This document shows positions 29,063 through 36,768 of a stretch of DNA of 64,000 nt, piece after piece. The notes beneath the pieces were generated by a model that ran no database searches, was not told the DNA's origin, and saw only the letters and a list, made by a program, of their open reading frames with translations. How positions within the stretch are numbered: the stretch's first letter is position 1; each line of letters opens with the position of its first letter. The stretch lies in assembly GCF_014650595.1 (NCBI RefSeq), contig NZ_BMVG01000001.1:62001-126000 (forward strand), read 5' to 3'. The translations under genes and the position numbers were made by a program. The stretch comes from Streptomyces alanosinicus. GTDB lineage: Bacteria > Actinomycetota > Actinomycetes > Streptomycetales > Streptomycetaceae.

Positions 29063-30550
29063 ATGGCCGATCCCAAGGGGTTCATGACCACGCCACGCCA
29101 GGAGTGGCCGCGGCGGCCCGTGGAGGAGCGGGTGCGGGACTGGGACGAGGTGTACGTCCCCGGGGCGCTGCTGCCCATCGTCAGCAAGCAGGCCGACCGG
29201 TGCATGGACTGCGGGATCCCGTTCTGCCACGACGCCTGTCCGCTGGGCAACCTGATCCCGGAGTGGAACGACCTGGTCTCGCGGGAGGACTGGCGGGCGG
29301 CGAGCGACCGGCTGCATGCGACGAACAACTTCCCCGAGTTCACCGGCCGGTTGTGTCCGGCGCCCTGTGAGGCGGGCTGCGTCCTCGCGATCAACCAGCC
29401 GGCCGTCACCATCAAGAACGTCGAGTGCGCGATCGCCGACCGGGCCTGGGCGGAGGGCTTCACCGCGGCCCGGCCGCCCGAGCGGCTGTCCGGGAGGACG
29501 GTCGCCGTGATCGGCTCCGGGCCCACCGGGCTCGCCGCCGCACAGCAGCTGACCCGGGCCGGACACACGGTCGCCGTCTACGAGAGGGACGACCGGCTCG
29601 GCGGTCTGATGCGGTACGGGATCCCCGAGTTCAAGATGGAGAAGCGGCATCTGGAGCGGCGGATCGAGCAGATGCGGGCCGAGGGGACGAAGTTCCGGAC
29701 ATCGACCGTGGTCGGGCGGGATGTCGGAGCGGTGGAGCTGCGGGGGCGGTACGACGCGGTGGTGATCGCCACGGGCGCGACGGCGTGGCGGGAACTTCCG
29801 GTGCAGGGCCGGGAGTTGAACGGAATACATCAGGCGATGGAGTATCTGCCGTTGTCGAATCGCGTATGTGAGGGGGATCTGGAGGTCTCACCGCTGTCGG
29901 CGGCCGGCAAGCACGTGGTGATCGTGGGTGGCGGGGACACCGGGGCGGACTGTCTGGGGACCGCGGTGCGCGAAGGGGCCGCGTCCGTGACCCAGCTGGA
30001 CATCTACGGTCAGCCGGACGCCGAGCGCGACGAGGACACCGAGCCGTGGCCGACGTACCCGAAGATCTATCGGCTGTCGGCCGCGCACGAGGAGGCCCGG
30101 GACCTGCGTACGGCACCGGCGGCGGACGCGGACGCTCGGCTGTTCGCGGCCTCCACGCTCCGCTTCACCGGCGACGACGGCGGCCGGGTGCGGTCGCTGC
30201 ATCTGGTGGAGGTCGACGAGTCGCGCCGTCCGCTGCCGGGCACCGGGCGGACGCTTCCCGCCGATCTCGTGCTGCTCGCCCTCGGGTTCTCCGGACCGGA
30301 CCAGGAGGACGGGCTGATCGCGCAGTTGGGGCTGCGGCTCGCCCCGCGTGGCACGATCGCGCGGGACGACGGTTTCGCGACCAACGTCCCCGGGGTGTTC
30401 GCCGCCGGGGACGCGGCGCGCGGACAGTCGCTCATCGTGTGGGCGATCGCGGAGGGACGGGCGGTGGCGGCGGCCGTCGACCGTTATCTGACCGGGAGTT
30501 CACAGCTGCCGACGCCGGTCTCTCCGAGGGATCGGCCGATGAGGGTCTAG
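29063..30550 (+). CDS. gltD: Glutamate synthase small subunit-like oxidoreductase (orphan GltD)
   Basis: This is a 495-residue FAD/NADPH oxidoreductase with two [4Fe-4S]-binding cysteine groups near the N-terminus (C-M-D-C-G-I-P-F-C-H-D-A-C-P, residues 50-63, and C-P-A-P-C-E-A-G-C, near 97-105). The FAD Rossmann motif is G-S-G-P-T-G-L-A-A-A (near 153), the NADPH motif is G-G-G-D-T-G-A-D-C (near 293), and A-A-G-D-A-A-R-G near 455 closes the FAD site. In glutamate synthase it passes electrons to the GltB large subunit. No gltB is adjacent, so it is either a second small subunit or a GltD-like partner for another enzyme. The start at 29063 has GAGGAAG upstream. Confidence 0.9.
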   Translation: MADPKGFMTTPRQEWPRRPVEERVRDWDEVYVPGALLPIVSKQADRCMDCGIPFCHDACPLGNLIPEWNDLVSREDWRAASDRLHATNNFPEFTGRLCPAPCEAGCVLAINQPAVTIKNVECAIADRAWAEGFTAARPPERLSGRTVAVIGSGPTGLAAAQQLTRAGHTVAVYERDDRLGGLMRYGIPEFKMEKRHLERRIEQMRAEGTKFRTSTVVGRDVGAVELRGRYDAVVIATGATAWRELPVQGRELNGIHQAMEYLPLSNRVCEGDLEVSPLSAAGKHVVIVGGGDTGADCLGTAVREGAASVTQLDIYGQPDAERDEDTEPWPTYPKIYRLSAAHEEARDLRTAPAADADARLFAASTLRFTGDDGGRVRSLHLVEVDESRRPLPGTGRTLPADLVLLALGFSGPDQEDGLIAQLGLRLAPRGTIARDDGFATNVPGVFAAGDAARGQSLIVWAIAEGRAVAAAVDRYLTGSSQLPTPVSPRDRPMRV

Positions 30551-30610
30551 GTGTGGCGATGGTTCTCCCAGCCGGCGAGATCAGGTGATCGGCACCGGCC
30601 CGTGCTCGGG

Positions 30611-31129
30611 TCAGCCCTTCCTCTCGTCCGTGCCCGCCACCTTCCCCGTCGCCAGGGCCACCCGGTTCCATGTGTTGATCGTGCAGATCAGGGCGATGAC
30701 ATGGGCCAGTTCCGCCTCCTCGAAGCATGCGGCGGCCTCGGCGTAGACGGCATCGGGGACGCCCGCGCCGGCGACGAGGGTCAGCGCCTCGGTGAGTGCC
30801 AGGGCGGCCTGCTCCTTCGGGGTGAAGAAGTGCCGCGCCTCGCGCCAGACGGCGACCATGTGCAGCCGTTCCTCGCTCTCGCCGGCCTTGCGGGCGTCGC
30901 CCGTGTGCATGTGCAGGCAATAGGCGCAGTGGTTGAGGTGCGAGGCGCGGATCTGGATCAGCTCGACCAGCGTGGGATCGAGGCCGGCGCGGGCGGCGGC
31001 GTCGAGGCCGATGACAGCGCGGAAGGCCTTCGGCGCGGACCTCGCGAAGTCCAGTCGGCTGTGGGAGGCCTCGGCCGCGGCGATCGCGCTGGTGAAGTCG
31101 GTGGCGGTGGCGGTGGTGTTCGTCGTCAT
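30611..31129 (-). CDS. AhpD-like carboxymuconolactone decarboxylase-family protein
   Basis: The product is 172 residues, all-helical. The redox motif C-A-Y-C-L-H-M-H (residues 68-75) is the AhpD-type C-x-x-C with the downstream His, which reduces peroxides or acts as a disulfide exchange partner. E-L-I-Q-I-R-A-S-H-L-N-H before it is the usual proton-relay helix. It diverges from a MocR regulator across 46 bp, so that regulator probably controls it. No alkyl hydroperoxide reductase gene is nearby, so the physiological substrate is unknown. Confidence 0.88.
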   Translation of the reverse strand: MTTNTTATATDFTSAIAAAEASHSRLDFARSAPKAFRAVIGLDAAARAGLDPTLVELIQIRASHLNHCAYCLHMHTGDARKAGESEERLHMVAVWREARHFFTPKEQAALALTEALTLVAGAGVPDAVYAEAAACFEEAELAHVIALICTINTWNRVALATGKVAGTDERKG

Positions 31130-31138
31130 GGCTTCAAC

Positions 31139-31169
31139 CTACGGGTGCGACAGACCGACTGTAGGGTGC
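31139..31169 (+). promoter_or_regulatory. MocR promoter with possible direct-repeat operator
   Basis: TAGGGT at 31162-31167 is a -10 box 8 bp before the ATG at 31176. GGGTGC occurs at 31143-31148 and again at 31164-31169, 21 bp apart (two helical turns), each preceded by TA. MocR-type regulators often bind direct repeats, so these may be the operator for this gene and the divergent AhpD-like gene. Confidence 0.4.
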
Positions 31170-31175
31170 ATTTCC

Positions 31176-32639
31176 ATGACGGAATCGTGGGTCAATTCCG
31201 CGGAGCGGATCGGTGCCGATCTACATCTGGAGCTGTCGGGTCCGGGCGGTCGGCGGGCGACGCTGACCCGGGCGCTGCGGGAGGCCGTGCGCAGCGGCCG
31301 GCTGGCGCCGGGCACCCGTCTGCCCCCGTACCGGTCGCTCGCCGCCGATCTCGGCGTGGCCCGCAACACGGTGGCGGACGCCTACGCGGAGTTGGTCGCG
31401 GAGGGCTGGCTGACCGCCCGCCAGGGCTCGGGCACCCGGGTCGCCATGGGGGTACCTCCCACGCCGTTCGGGCAGTCGGGGAGAGCGGAGCCACCGCGAC
31501 ACGCCGTGCGGACACCGGTGAAGCCGGTAAAGGCGCCACCACGCGCGCGTGGTCCACGACACGATCTGCGGCAGGGCGCGCCGGACGCCTCGGCGTTCCC
31601 GCGGGCGGCCTGGTCCGCCTGCTACCGGCGGGCGTTGCAGCAGGCGCCGAGCGAGGCGTTCGGGCCGGGCGATCCGGCCGGGCGGCGGGAGCTGCGGGAG
31701 GCGCTCGCCGCATACCTGGCACGCGCGCGTGGTGTGCGGACCGAGCCGGACCGGATCGTCATCTGCTCGGGCTTCGCGCACGCGCTGCGGCTGCTGTTCG
31801 GCCAGGGCGCGGGCGGGGTGCTGCGCGGTCCGCTGGGCGTGGAGGCGTACGGGCTGGACTTCCACCGGGGGCTGCTCGTCACGGCCGGGGTACGGACGGT
31901 GCCGCTGCCGCTGGACGAGCACGGCGCGCGCGTGGACGTACTCGGGCGACAGCGGGCGGTGCTGCTCACGCCGGCGCACCAGTTCCCGACCGGCGGCCCG
32001 CTGCACCCCGAGCGCCGGGCGGCCGTGATCGGCTGGGCACGCGCGCGGGGGGCGGTCGTCCTGGAGGACGACTACGACGGCGAGTTCCGCTACGACCGCA
32101 AGCCCGTCGGCGCGCTCCAGGGCCTCGATCCGGAGCGGGTGATCCACCTCGGCTCGGTCAGCAAGAGCCTGTCGCCGGCGCTGCGGCTGGGCTGGATGGT
32201 CCTGCCGGAGCGCTACGTCGGGCCGGTGCTCGCGGCGAAGGGCGAGCGGGAGGCCTGGGCGAGCGTCCTGGACCAGCTGGCGCTGGCGGAGTTCATCGTC
32301 TCCGGGTCGCACGACCGTCATGTGCGGCGTATGCGGCAGCGCTACCGGCACCGGCGGGACCGGCTCGTGGCCGCGCTCGCCGCGCACGCGCCGCAGATCG
32401 AGGTCACGGGCATCGCGGCCGGGCTGCACGCGGTGCTGCGGCTGCCGCCGGGCACGGAGCGGTCCACGCTGAAGGCCGCCGCATGGCAGGGTGTCGCCCT
32501 GGACGGCCTCGCCGCGTTCCGGCATCCGGAGGCGGAGACGACGGCGGGTGACGGACTGGTCGTGGGATACGCGACGGCAGCCGAACACGCCTACGGCGCG
32601 GCGCTGGAGGCACTGTGCGGGGTGCTGCCTCCCGGCTGA
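31176..32639 (+). CDS. MocR/PdxR-type GntR regulator with aminotransferase domain
   Basis: The product is 487 residues. The N-terminal GntR winged helix (residues 15-90; L-P-P-Y-R-S-L-A-A-D-L-G-V-A-R-N-T-V) is joined by a basic linker to a class I aminotransferase-like domain. PLP-site features are Y-D-G-E-F-R-Y near residue 300, the Lys in G-S-V-S-K-S-L-S-P-A-L-R (near 330), and R-L-G-W-M-V-L. Such proteins sense PLP or an amine and often activate vitamin B6 or amino-acid genes. No pdxST genes are nearby; the divergent AhpD-like gene is the likely target. The ATG at 31176 follows a -10 box by 8 bp. Confidence 0.92.
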   Translation: MTESWVNSAERIGADLHLELSGPGGRRATLTRALREAVRSGRLAPGTRLPPYRSLAADLGVARNTVADAYAELVAEGWLTARQGSGTRVAMGVPPTPFGQSGRAEPPRHAVRTPVKPVKAPPRARGPRHDLRQGAPDASAFPRAAWSACYRRALQQAPSEAFGPGDPAGRRELREALAAYLARARGVRTEPDRIVICSGFAHALRLLFGQGAGGVLRGPLGVEAYGLDFHRGLLVTAGVRTVPLPLDEHGARVDVLGRQRAVLLTPAHQFPTGGPLHPERRAAVIGWARARGAVVLEDDYDGEFRYDRKPVGALQGLDPERVIHLGSVSKSLSPALRLGWMVLPERYVGPVLAAKGEREAWASVLDQLALAEFIVSGSHDRHVRRMRQRYRHRRDRLVAALAAHAPQIEVTGIAAGLHAVLRLPPGTERSTLKAAAWQGVALDGLAAFRHPEAETTAGDGLVVGYATAAEHAYGAALEALCGVLPPG

Positions 32640-32696
32640 GCACAGGCAGGACGGGCAGGACAGGGAAGTCCGGCGGAAATCACCGCACGGTCAAGG

Positions 32697-32951
32697 TCAT
32701 GACAGCAGGAAGTCGGCCTCCCCCGCCTTGGCGCCCTCGATGAACGCGGTCATCTCGTCCGCGGTGTAGATCAGTGCCGGGCCGTCCGGATCGGTGGACT
32801 GGCGCACGGCGATCCGGCCGTCGGCCAGCTTCATCGCCTCCAGGCAGTTTCCGCCGTTGCCGCCGCTCCAGGGCTTGTGCCAGCCCTCGCTGCCCAGCTC
32901 CCGCGCGGGCATGCCGTTGTAGACACGGCCGCGCGGCTCGATGCGATCCAT
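32697..32951 (-). CDS. DUF397 domain-containing small protein
   Basis: This is an 84-residue DUF397 protein. The family core is W-H-K-P-W-S-G-G-N-G-G-N-C-L-E (residues 24-38), V-R-Q-S-T-D-P-D-G-P-A-L (near 49-60) and a C-terminal helix ending A-F-I-E-G-A-K. In Streptomyces these proteins are usually encoded next to WhiJ-like XRE/DUF5753 regulators and are thought to modulate them. Here its ATG directly follows the XRE stop codon (TGA-ATG, no gap), so the two are translated as a pair. A duplicated W-x-K-S segment seen in some longer members is absent. Confidence 0.9.
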   Translation of the reverse strand: MDRIEPRGRVYNGMPARELGSEGWHKPWSGGNGGNCLEAMKLADGRIAVRQSTDPDGPALIYTADEMTAFIEGAKAGEADFLLS

Positions 32952-33812
32952 TCACAGCTCCTTGCGGAGATCCTGGAGGATCTCCTTCGTGCGTTGTGCC
33001 GTAGCGGCCTGCGCCGCCATGCGGTCCATGACCTCCAGATGGGTGGCCACCTCGGTGCGCGCGTCCAGGTAGACGGCGCCGGTCAGGTACTCGCTGTAGA
33101 CCATGTCCGGCAGCTCCGGCATGGCGAATCGGAACAGCACGAACGGCCCGTACGTCCCCGGATGCGGCCCGCTCGCGAACGGGGCGACCTGGAGCGTCAC
33201 ATGGGGCAGCTTCGTGGCCTCGAGCAACTTGTCGATCTGCGCACGCATCACCTCCGGGCCGCCGACCGGGCGGCGCAGGGCCGTCTCGTCCATCACCGCC
33301 CAGAACCGCGGGGCATCGGCACGGGTGAGCAGTTGCTGGCGCTGCATGCGCAGCGCGACATGCCGCTCGATGTCGTCCGGGCTGGTCTGGCCGATGGCAC
33401 CGGACCGGAGCACACCGCGCGCGTAGTCCTCGCTCTGCAGCAGGCCGGGGACGAAGTGCGGCTCGTAGGAGCGGATGAGGCTGGCCGCGCCCTCCAGGCT
33501 GACGTACATCGAGAACCAGCCGGGCAGGATGTCATGGAAACGCTGCCACCAGCCGGGCCGGTTGGCGTCCTCGGCCAGCCGGACGAAGAGGTCGGCCTCG
33601 TCGTCGGGCACACCGTAGGCCTTGAGCAGCAGTTGCAGGTACGGGATCTTGAGGGCGACCTCGGCCATCTCCATACGGCGCACGGTGGCGGGCGCGACGC
33701 GCAGGACGCGGGCGGCGTCCTCACGCTTGAGCCCGGCGCGTTCCCGCAGGTCCAGCAGGCGCCGGCCGAGGACCACCTGGCCCACCGTCGGCGCGGACCG
33801 CGGTTCGCTCAC
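32952..33812 (-). CDS. WhiJ-like XRE regulator with DUF5753
   Basis: The product is 286 residues. An N-terminal XRE helix-turn-helix (residues about 10-70; L-R-E-R-A-G-L-K-R-E-D-A-A-R-V-L-R-V-A-P-A-T-V-R-R-M-E) is joined to a DUF5753 domain (about 90-280) with Y-E-P-H-F-V-P-G-L-L-Q-S-E-D-Y-A-R. This is the standard Streptomyces WhiJ-type architecture, often linked to development or secondary metabolism. It is paired with a DUF397 protein and divergent from an anti-sigma-like ATPase, the composition of a whiJ/abaA-type locus. Palindromes between the divergent genes are the obvious binding sites. Confidence 0.92.
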   Translation of the reverse strand: MSEPRSAPTVGQVVLGRRLLDLRERAGLKREDAARVLRVAPATVRRMEMAEVALKIPYLQLLLKAYGVPDDEADLFVRLAEDANRPGWWQRFHDILPGWFSMYVSLEGAASLIRSYEPHFVPGLLQSEDYARGVLRSGAIGQTSPDDIERHVALRMQRQQLLTRADAPRFWAVMDETALRRPVGGPEVMRAQIDKLLEATKLPHVTLQVAPFASGPHPGTYGPFVLFRFAMPELPDMVYSEYLTGAVYLDARTEVATHLEVMDRMAAQAATAQRTKEILQDLRKEL

Positions 33813-34006
33813 GCTCCCACCTCCACCGAAGACTCCACCGAAAGCCGCACCGCGCCCAGAGGCTGCACCGAAATGTTTCCCGACAGCCCTACGGCGCCAT
33901 TCGAAGATGCATTCGAAGACCGGGGCGGTTCTCCGATGACCCCAATTGGCGCCGTTCGACGTGCTGTTGCGAGCAGTGTGCCACGGCCTCTGACCGAGTC
34001 ACACAG

Positions 34007-34042
34007 CACTCTGCATTTTTCAGAGTGACACTTGCCAAGTGT
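34007..34042. promoter_or_regulatory. Two abutting palindromes between the XRE and ATPase genes
   Basis: CACTCTG (34007-34013) and CAGAGTG (34021-34027) flank CATTTTT. Immediately after, ACACTTG (34028-34034) and CAAGTGT (34036-34042) flank a single C. The second begins 32 bp before the ATPase GTG. These are probable sites for the WhiJ-like regulator, or, as AGTGAC...GTTCAC half-sites, for a BldD-like factor. Confidence 0.55.
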
Positions 34043-34058
34043 TCACGGCGGGGAGATA

Positions 34059-34886
34059 GTGGCAAGCGTGATTCCGTCCGCGCCCTTAGGAACAGACGCC
34101 GCCGCAGACCGTCCCGGTCGCGGCGCAGCCACGGGAGCAGCCCCTCAAGGGGTCGCTGCCGGGCGCCGGTTCCGCTTCGAGCTGGCAGCACACCCGGGTT
34201 CCGTCGCCCAGGCCAGACGCCTGACGCATGCCCGGCTGAGCGGCTGGTCGGTGTGCGCGGACACCTGCGACAACGCCGCCTTGGTCGTGTCCGAGCTGGT
34301 CACGAACGCGATCGTGCACACCGCGAGCAGCCGAGTCGTGTGCGAGCTGCACGACCATGACGACACCGTGCGCATCGCCGTGCGCGACTGGGGCTGTGCC
34401 CCCGGCGAACCCCACCCGTCCCCGCAGCGCCCCGACGAGGAGCACGGGAGGGGATTGTTTCTCGTCGACGCGCTGTGCCGAGCCTGGGGTGCGCAAGAGT
34501 ACGGGCCGGGATTGCTGGTCTGGGCCGAGTTGGCCCGCCGGGCCGACATCGCGGATATCGCCGACATGCCTCACATGGCCGACATGGCTGGCATGGCCGA
34601 CGAAGCCATGGCTCACGGCACCACCGCTCACGGCACCACCGCTCACGACAGCGCTGCTCACGTCCCGTTCGCCCCGCGCAACGACCTGGGCTGGGGCGCC
34701 CGCACCAAGCCGGGGCGCCCCGGAGACTCCGACGAGGACGAGTCGCCGGAGGGTCGGCACCCGGGTTCCGGGCATCCCGTCCGCCGGGCCGGCGATCAGC
34801 CGCACCGGCGCCGCGCCCCGGACCGGCCCGCGCAGCAGCCGCTGCACCGGGCCCCCGAACAGCGCCGCGCCGGGGAGCACCTGTGA
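34059..34886 (+). CDS. ATP-binding anti-sigma-factor-like protein (HATPase_c)
   Basis: The product is 275 residues. Residues about 40-160 form an RsbW/SpoIIAB-type GHKL ATPase: N-box V-S-E-L-V-T-N-A-I-V-H-T (near 78-89), G1 V-R-D-W-G (near 110), and G2 E-H-G-R-G-L-F-L-V-D-A (near 129-139). The rest is low complexity, with a striking run of A-D-I and A-D-M units and then A-H-G-T-T repeats (near 165-205), and a basic Pro/Arg tail. Such proteins often bind sigma or anti-anti-sigma factors. The GTG at 34059 has GGGGAG close by; a GTG at 34068 is possible. It overlaps the next gene by 4 bp. Confidence 0.82.
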   Translation: MASVIPSAPLGTDAAADRPGRGAATGAAPQGVAAGRRFRFELAAHPGSVAQARRLTHARLSGWSVCADTCDNAALVVSELVTNAIVHTASSRVVCELHDHDDTVRIAVRDWGCAPGEPHPSPQRPDEEHGRGLFLVDALCRAWGAQEYGPGLLVWAELARRADIADIADMPHMADMAGMADEAMAHGTTAHGTTAHDSAAHVPFAPRNDLGWGARTKPGRPGDSDEDESPEGRHPGSGHPVRRAGDQPHRRRAPDRPAQQPLHRAPEQRRAGEHL

Positions 34887-35404
34887 CCCGAGGCCATGAC
34901 TCCGGCGGCCAGGGCACCGAGCCACACGGCGTCACCGACCCCGACCGGCGACCGGTCACCGACGCCGGCCGGTTCACCCGCCGCGGTCAGGGTTCCGAAG
35001 CGGCTCTCGGCCTGGACACCCTGGTGCGGCTGCAGCGCCGCAGGCCGGTCCCGGACACGCCGCGTCGGCTCACGCTGCCGGACGGCATGACCGCCTCGCT
35101 CGGCTGGGACGCCGTGGCCGTGCCCGACCGCCTCGGCCCGCTCGTCGTACCCCGGCTGCCGCGGCTGGGCTGCGTGTACACCGACGGCGCCCGCTGGTGG
35201 TGGATCGTTCCGTCGGACTCCGACTACGCCCTGCCCTGGCCCTCCCCGGCCCACTACGCCCCGGGCGCCCTGGTCAACGACACCGCCCGGCTGATCCACC
35301 GCCCGGACGGCGCGGTCCCGTACACCCCGCCGATCCCGCTGTACCTGGCCCTGTGCCGAGTGCTCGGCACGGCCCCGGACTGGTCGCGGGCGGTCTCGGC
35401 GTAG
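34883..35404 (+). CDS. Hypothetical protein coupled to the ATPase gene
   Basis: The product is 173 residues of unknown function, soluble, with a disordered N-terminal 45 residues rich in Gly/Asp/Arg. The conserved-looking part runs from L-D-T-L-V-R-L (near 51) to the end and includes L-G-C-V-Y-T-D-G-A-R-W-W-W-I-V-P-S-D-S-D-Y-A (near 95-116). The GTG start overlaps the ATPase stop in GTGA, so the two proteins are probably made together and may interact. I do not recognise the family. Confidence 0.65.
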   Translation: MTRGHDSGGQGTEPHGVTDPDRRPVTDAGRFTRRGQGSEAALGLDTLVRLQRRRPVPDTPRRLTLPDGMTASLGWDAVAVPDRLGPLVVPRLPRLGCVYTDGARWWWIVPSDSDYALPWPSPAHYAPGALVNDTARLIHRPDGAVPYTPPIPLYLALCRVLGTAPDWSRAVSA

Positions 35405-35420
35405 ACACCGCCTCGCCCGC

Positions 35421-35474
35421 TTCGACCGCCCGGCCCGCTTCGACCGCCCGGCCCGCCTCGACCGCCGGGCCCGG
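35421..35474. repeat. Three 18-bp tandem repeats
   Basis: The unit TTCGACCGCCCGGCCCGC occurs at 35421-35438 and 35439-35456, and a diverged copy (CTCGACCGCCGGGCCCGG) at 35457-35474. They lie in the 134-bp gap between converging genes. The function is not evident. Confidence 0.75.
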
Positions 35475-35538
35475 CTTCGGCCGGGGTGCCCACAGGTCGG
35501 CCGGGGCGCCCAACAGGTACAGGCCGGCGCCGGCCCGC

Positions 35539-35715
35539 TCACTCCGCGCCGTCGACGCCCCGCACGATCACCAGGAACATGTCCGTCGCGAGGTCCATGA
35601 CGACCTCGGCGGGCAGGCCCTCCTGCCGCCGGGCGTGCGCGAACTCCTCGGCGGGCCGGGACCCTCGCGGTCCACCGGCGGGAAAGCGTTCGAGCACGGT
35701 TCGCCCGTTCACCAT
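35539..35715 (-). CDS. Small hypothetical protein (58 aa)
   Basis: This is a short frame with a good ribosome binding site: GGAGGTG lies 4-10 bases before the ATG at 35715. The product has a basic, Arg/Pro-containing N-terminal half and a hydrophobic C-terminal stretch, V-V-M-D-L-A-T-D-M-F-L-V-I-V (residues 38-51), that could be a strand-rich or membrane-associated segment. It stands alone between converging and co-directional neighbours. No family was recognised. Codon use (G/C at third positions) and the start site support a real gene. Confidence 0.55.
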   Translation of the reverse strand: MVNGRTVLERFPAGGPRGSRPAEEFAHARRQEGLPAEVVMDLATDMFLVIVRGVDGAE

Positions 35716-35869
35716 CTCGCACCTCCAGAAAGCGTCATCCTTATGGGAGTTAACGCCCTGGAGCAGGCAAACACCTCGCCCGGTGACGGGACTGAGACAT
35801 TGCCTACACCATTTCGGCGCGGACCGTGACAATCCGTTCACCGTGTGACACGAACCCGCACCCTCCGTG

Positions 35870-36544
35870 TCAGAAGTCGTACTCGTCGTACTCGTCGTGC
35901 AGGCGGAGCCGGTCGCAGCCGACCGGACCGCGGCCGAGCGCGGTGAGATCGAGCAGGCCGGCGACGGTACCGAGGCCGTCCAGCCCCTCGTCGAACACCG
36001 AGTAGGTGTGGAAGACCCGGTCGTGGTCGCGCAGGAAGCAGCTGACCCCCGGGCGCTCGGCCAGGCCGCCGTCCGAGGCCACGGTGGCCTCGAAGTCGAG
36101 GTTGAAGTCGAGGTTGAAGTCGCCGTGGGACGCGGAGGACGCCGAGTACCAGGGCACCGCCCAGCCCATCCGCGCCTTGAACGGCAGGATCCGGGTGAAC
36201 GGCGCCCGGGAGACGGCCACGAAGGAAGTGCTCCGGGAGCGCAGATGGGCGAGGTGGCCGACCTGGTCCAGGAAGGCCGAGCAGCACGGACAGCCGGTCT
36301 CCTGCTCCGGCGCGAACACGAAGTGGTGGACGACAAGCTGGGTCCGGCCCTCGAAGAGGTCCAGCAGGGTGGCCTTGCCGTCGCCGCCCTCGAAGACGTA
36401 CTCCGTGTCGACCTCGACCATCGGCAGCCGGCGCCGCTCCGCGCCGAGGACCTCGCGCGCCCGTCTGACCGCCTCCTCCCTGCGCAGCAACTCCTCACGC
36501 GCGGCGCGCCACCGCTCGCGCGAGACGATCTCCGGGAACGACAT
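35870..36544 (-). CDS. DUF899 thioredoxin-like family protein
   Basis: The product is a 224-residue member of the DUF899 group, which has a thioredoxin-like fold. V-V-H-H-F-V-F-A-P-E-Q-E-T-G-C-P-C-C-S (near 70-90) is the hallmark, including the vicinal cysteines, and V-P-W-Y-S-A-S (near 130) follows. The usual acidic C-terminal Y-D-E-Y-D is present. A 12-bp repeat in the gene (GAAGTCGAGGTT at 36092 and 36104) encodes a doubled F-N-L-D unit. The start at 36544 has AGGAGA upstream. The function is unknown; redox chemistry is likely. Confidence 0.88.
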   Translation of the reverse strand: MSFPEIVSRERWRAAREELLRREEAVRRAREVLGAERRRLPMVEVDTEYVFEGGDGKATLLDLFEGRTQLVVHHFVFAPEQETGCPCCSAFLDQVGHLAHLRSRSTSFVAVSRAPFTRILPFKARMGWAVPWYSASSASHGDFNLDFNLDFEATVASDGGLAERPGVSCFLRDHDRVFHTYSVFDEGLDGLGTVAGLLDLTALGRGPVGCDRLRLHDEYDEYDF

Positions 36545-36768
36545 GGGCTCTCCTGTCCACGGTCGGTTCGCAAGAGGTGACCGTCGGTGGATACGGAACT
36601 CATCGCCGCGCACGGAAATTGTTTCCGGTCGGTTTTCAGGAGGGGCTTCCAGGAGGGTTTACGGCAGGACTCCCGGAGGGCGGCTTCCGGCAGGACTTCC
36701 GGAGCGCGGCTTCCGCCCAGACTCCTCCCGCCCGGACTCCTCCCGCCCGGCTCCCCCGCCCCCGTCGC

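Noticed and set aside
32952..34886. XRE/DUF397 pair as a classical toxin-antitoxin system
   Set aside because: No toxin fold is visible; the combination with an anti-sigma-like ATPase fits the WhiJ-type regulatory family better.
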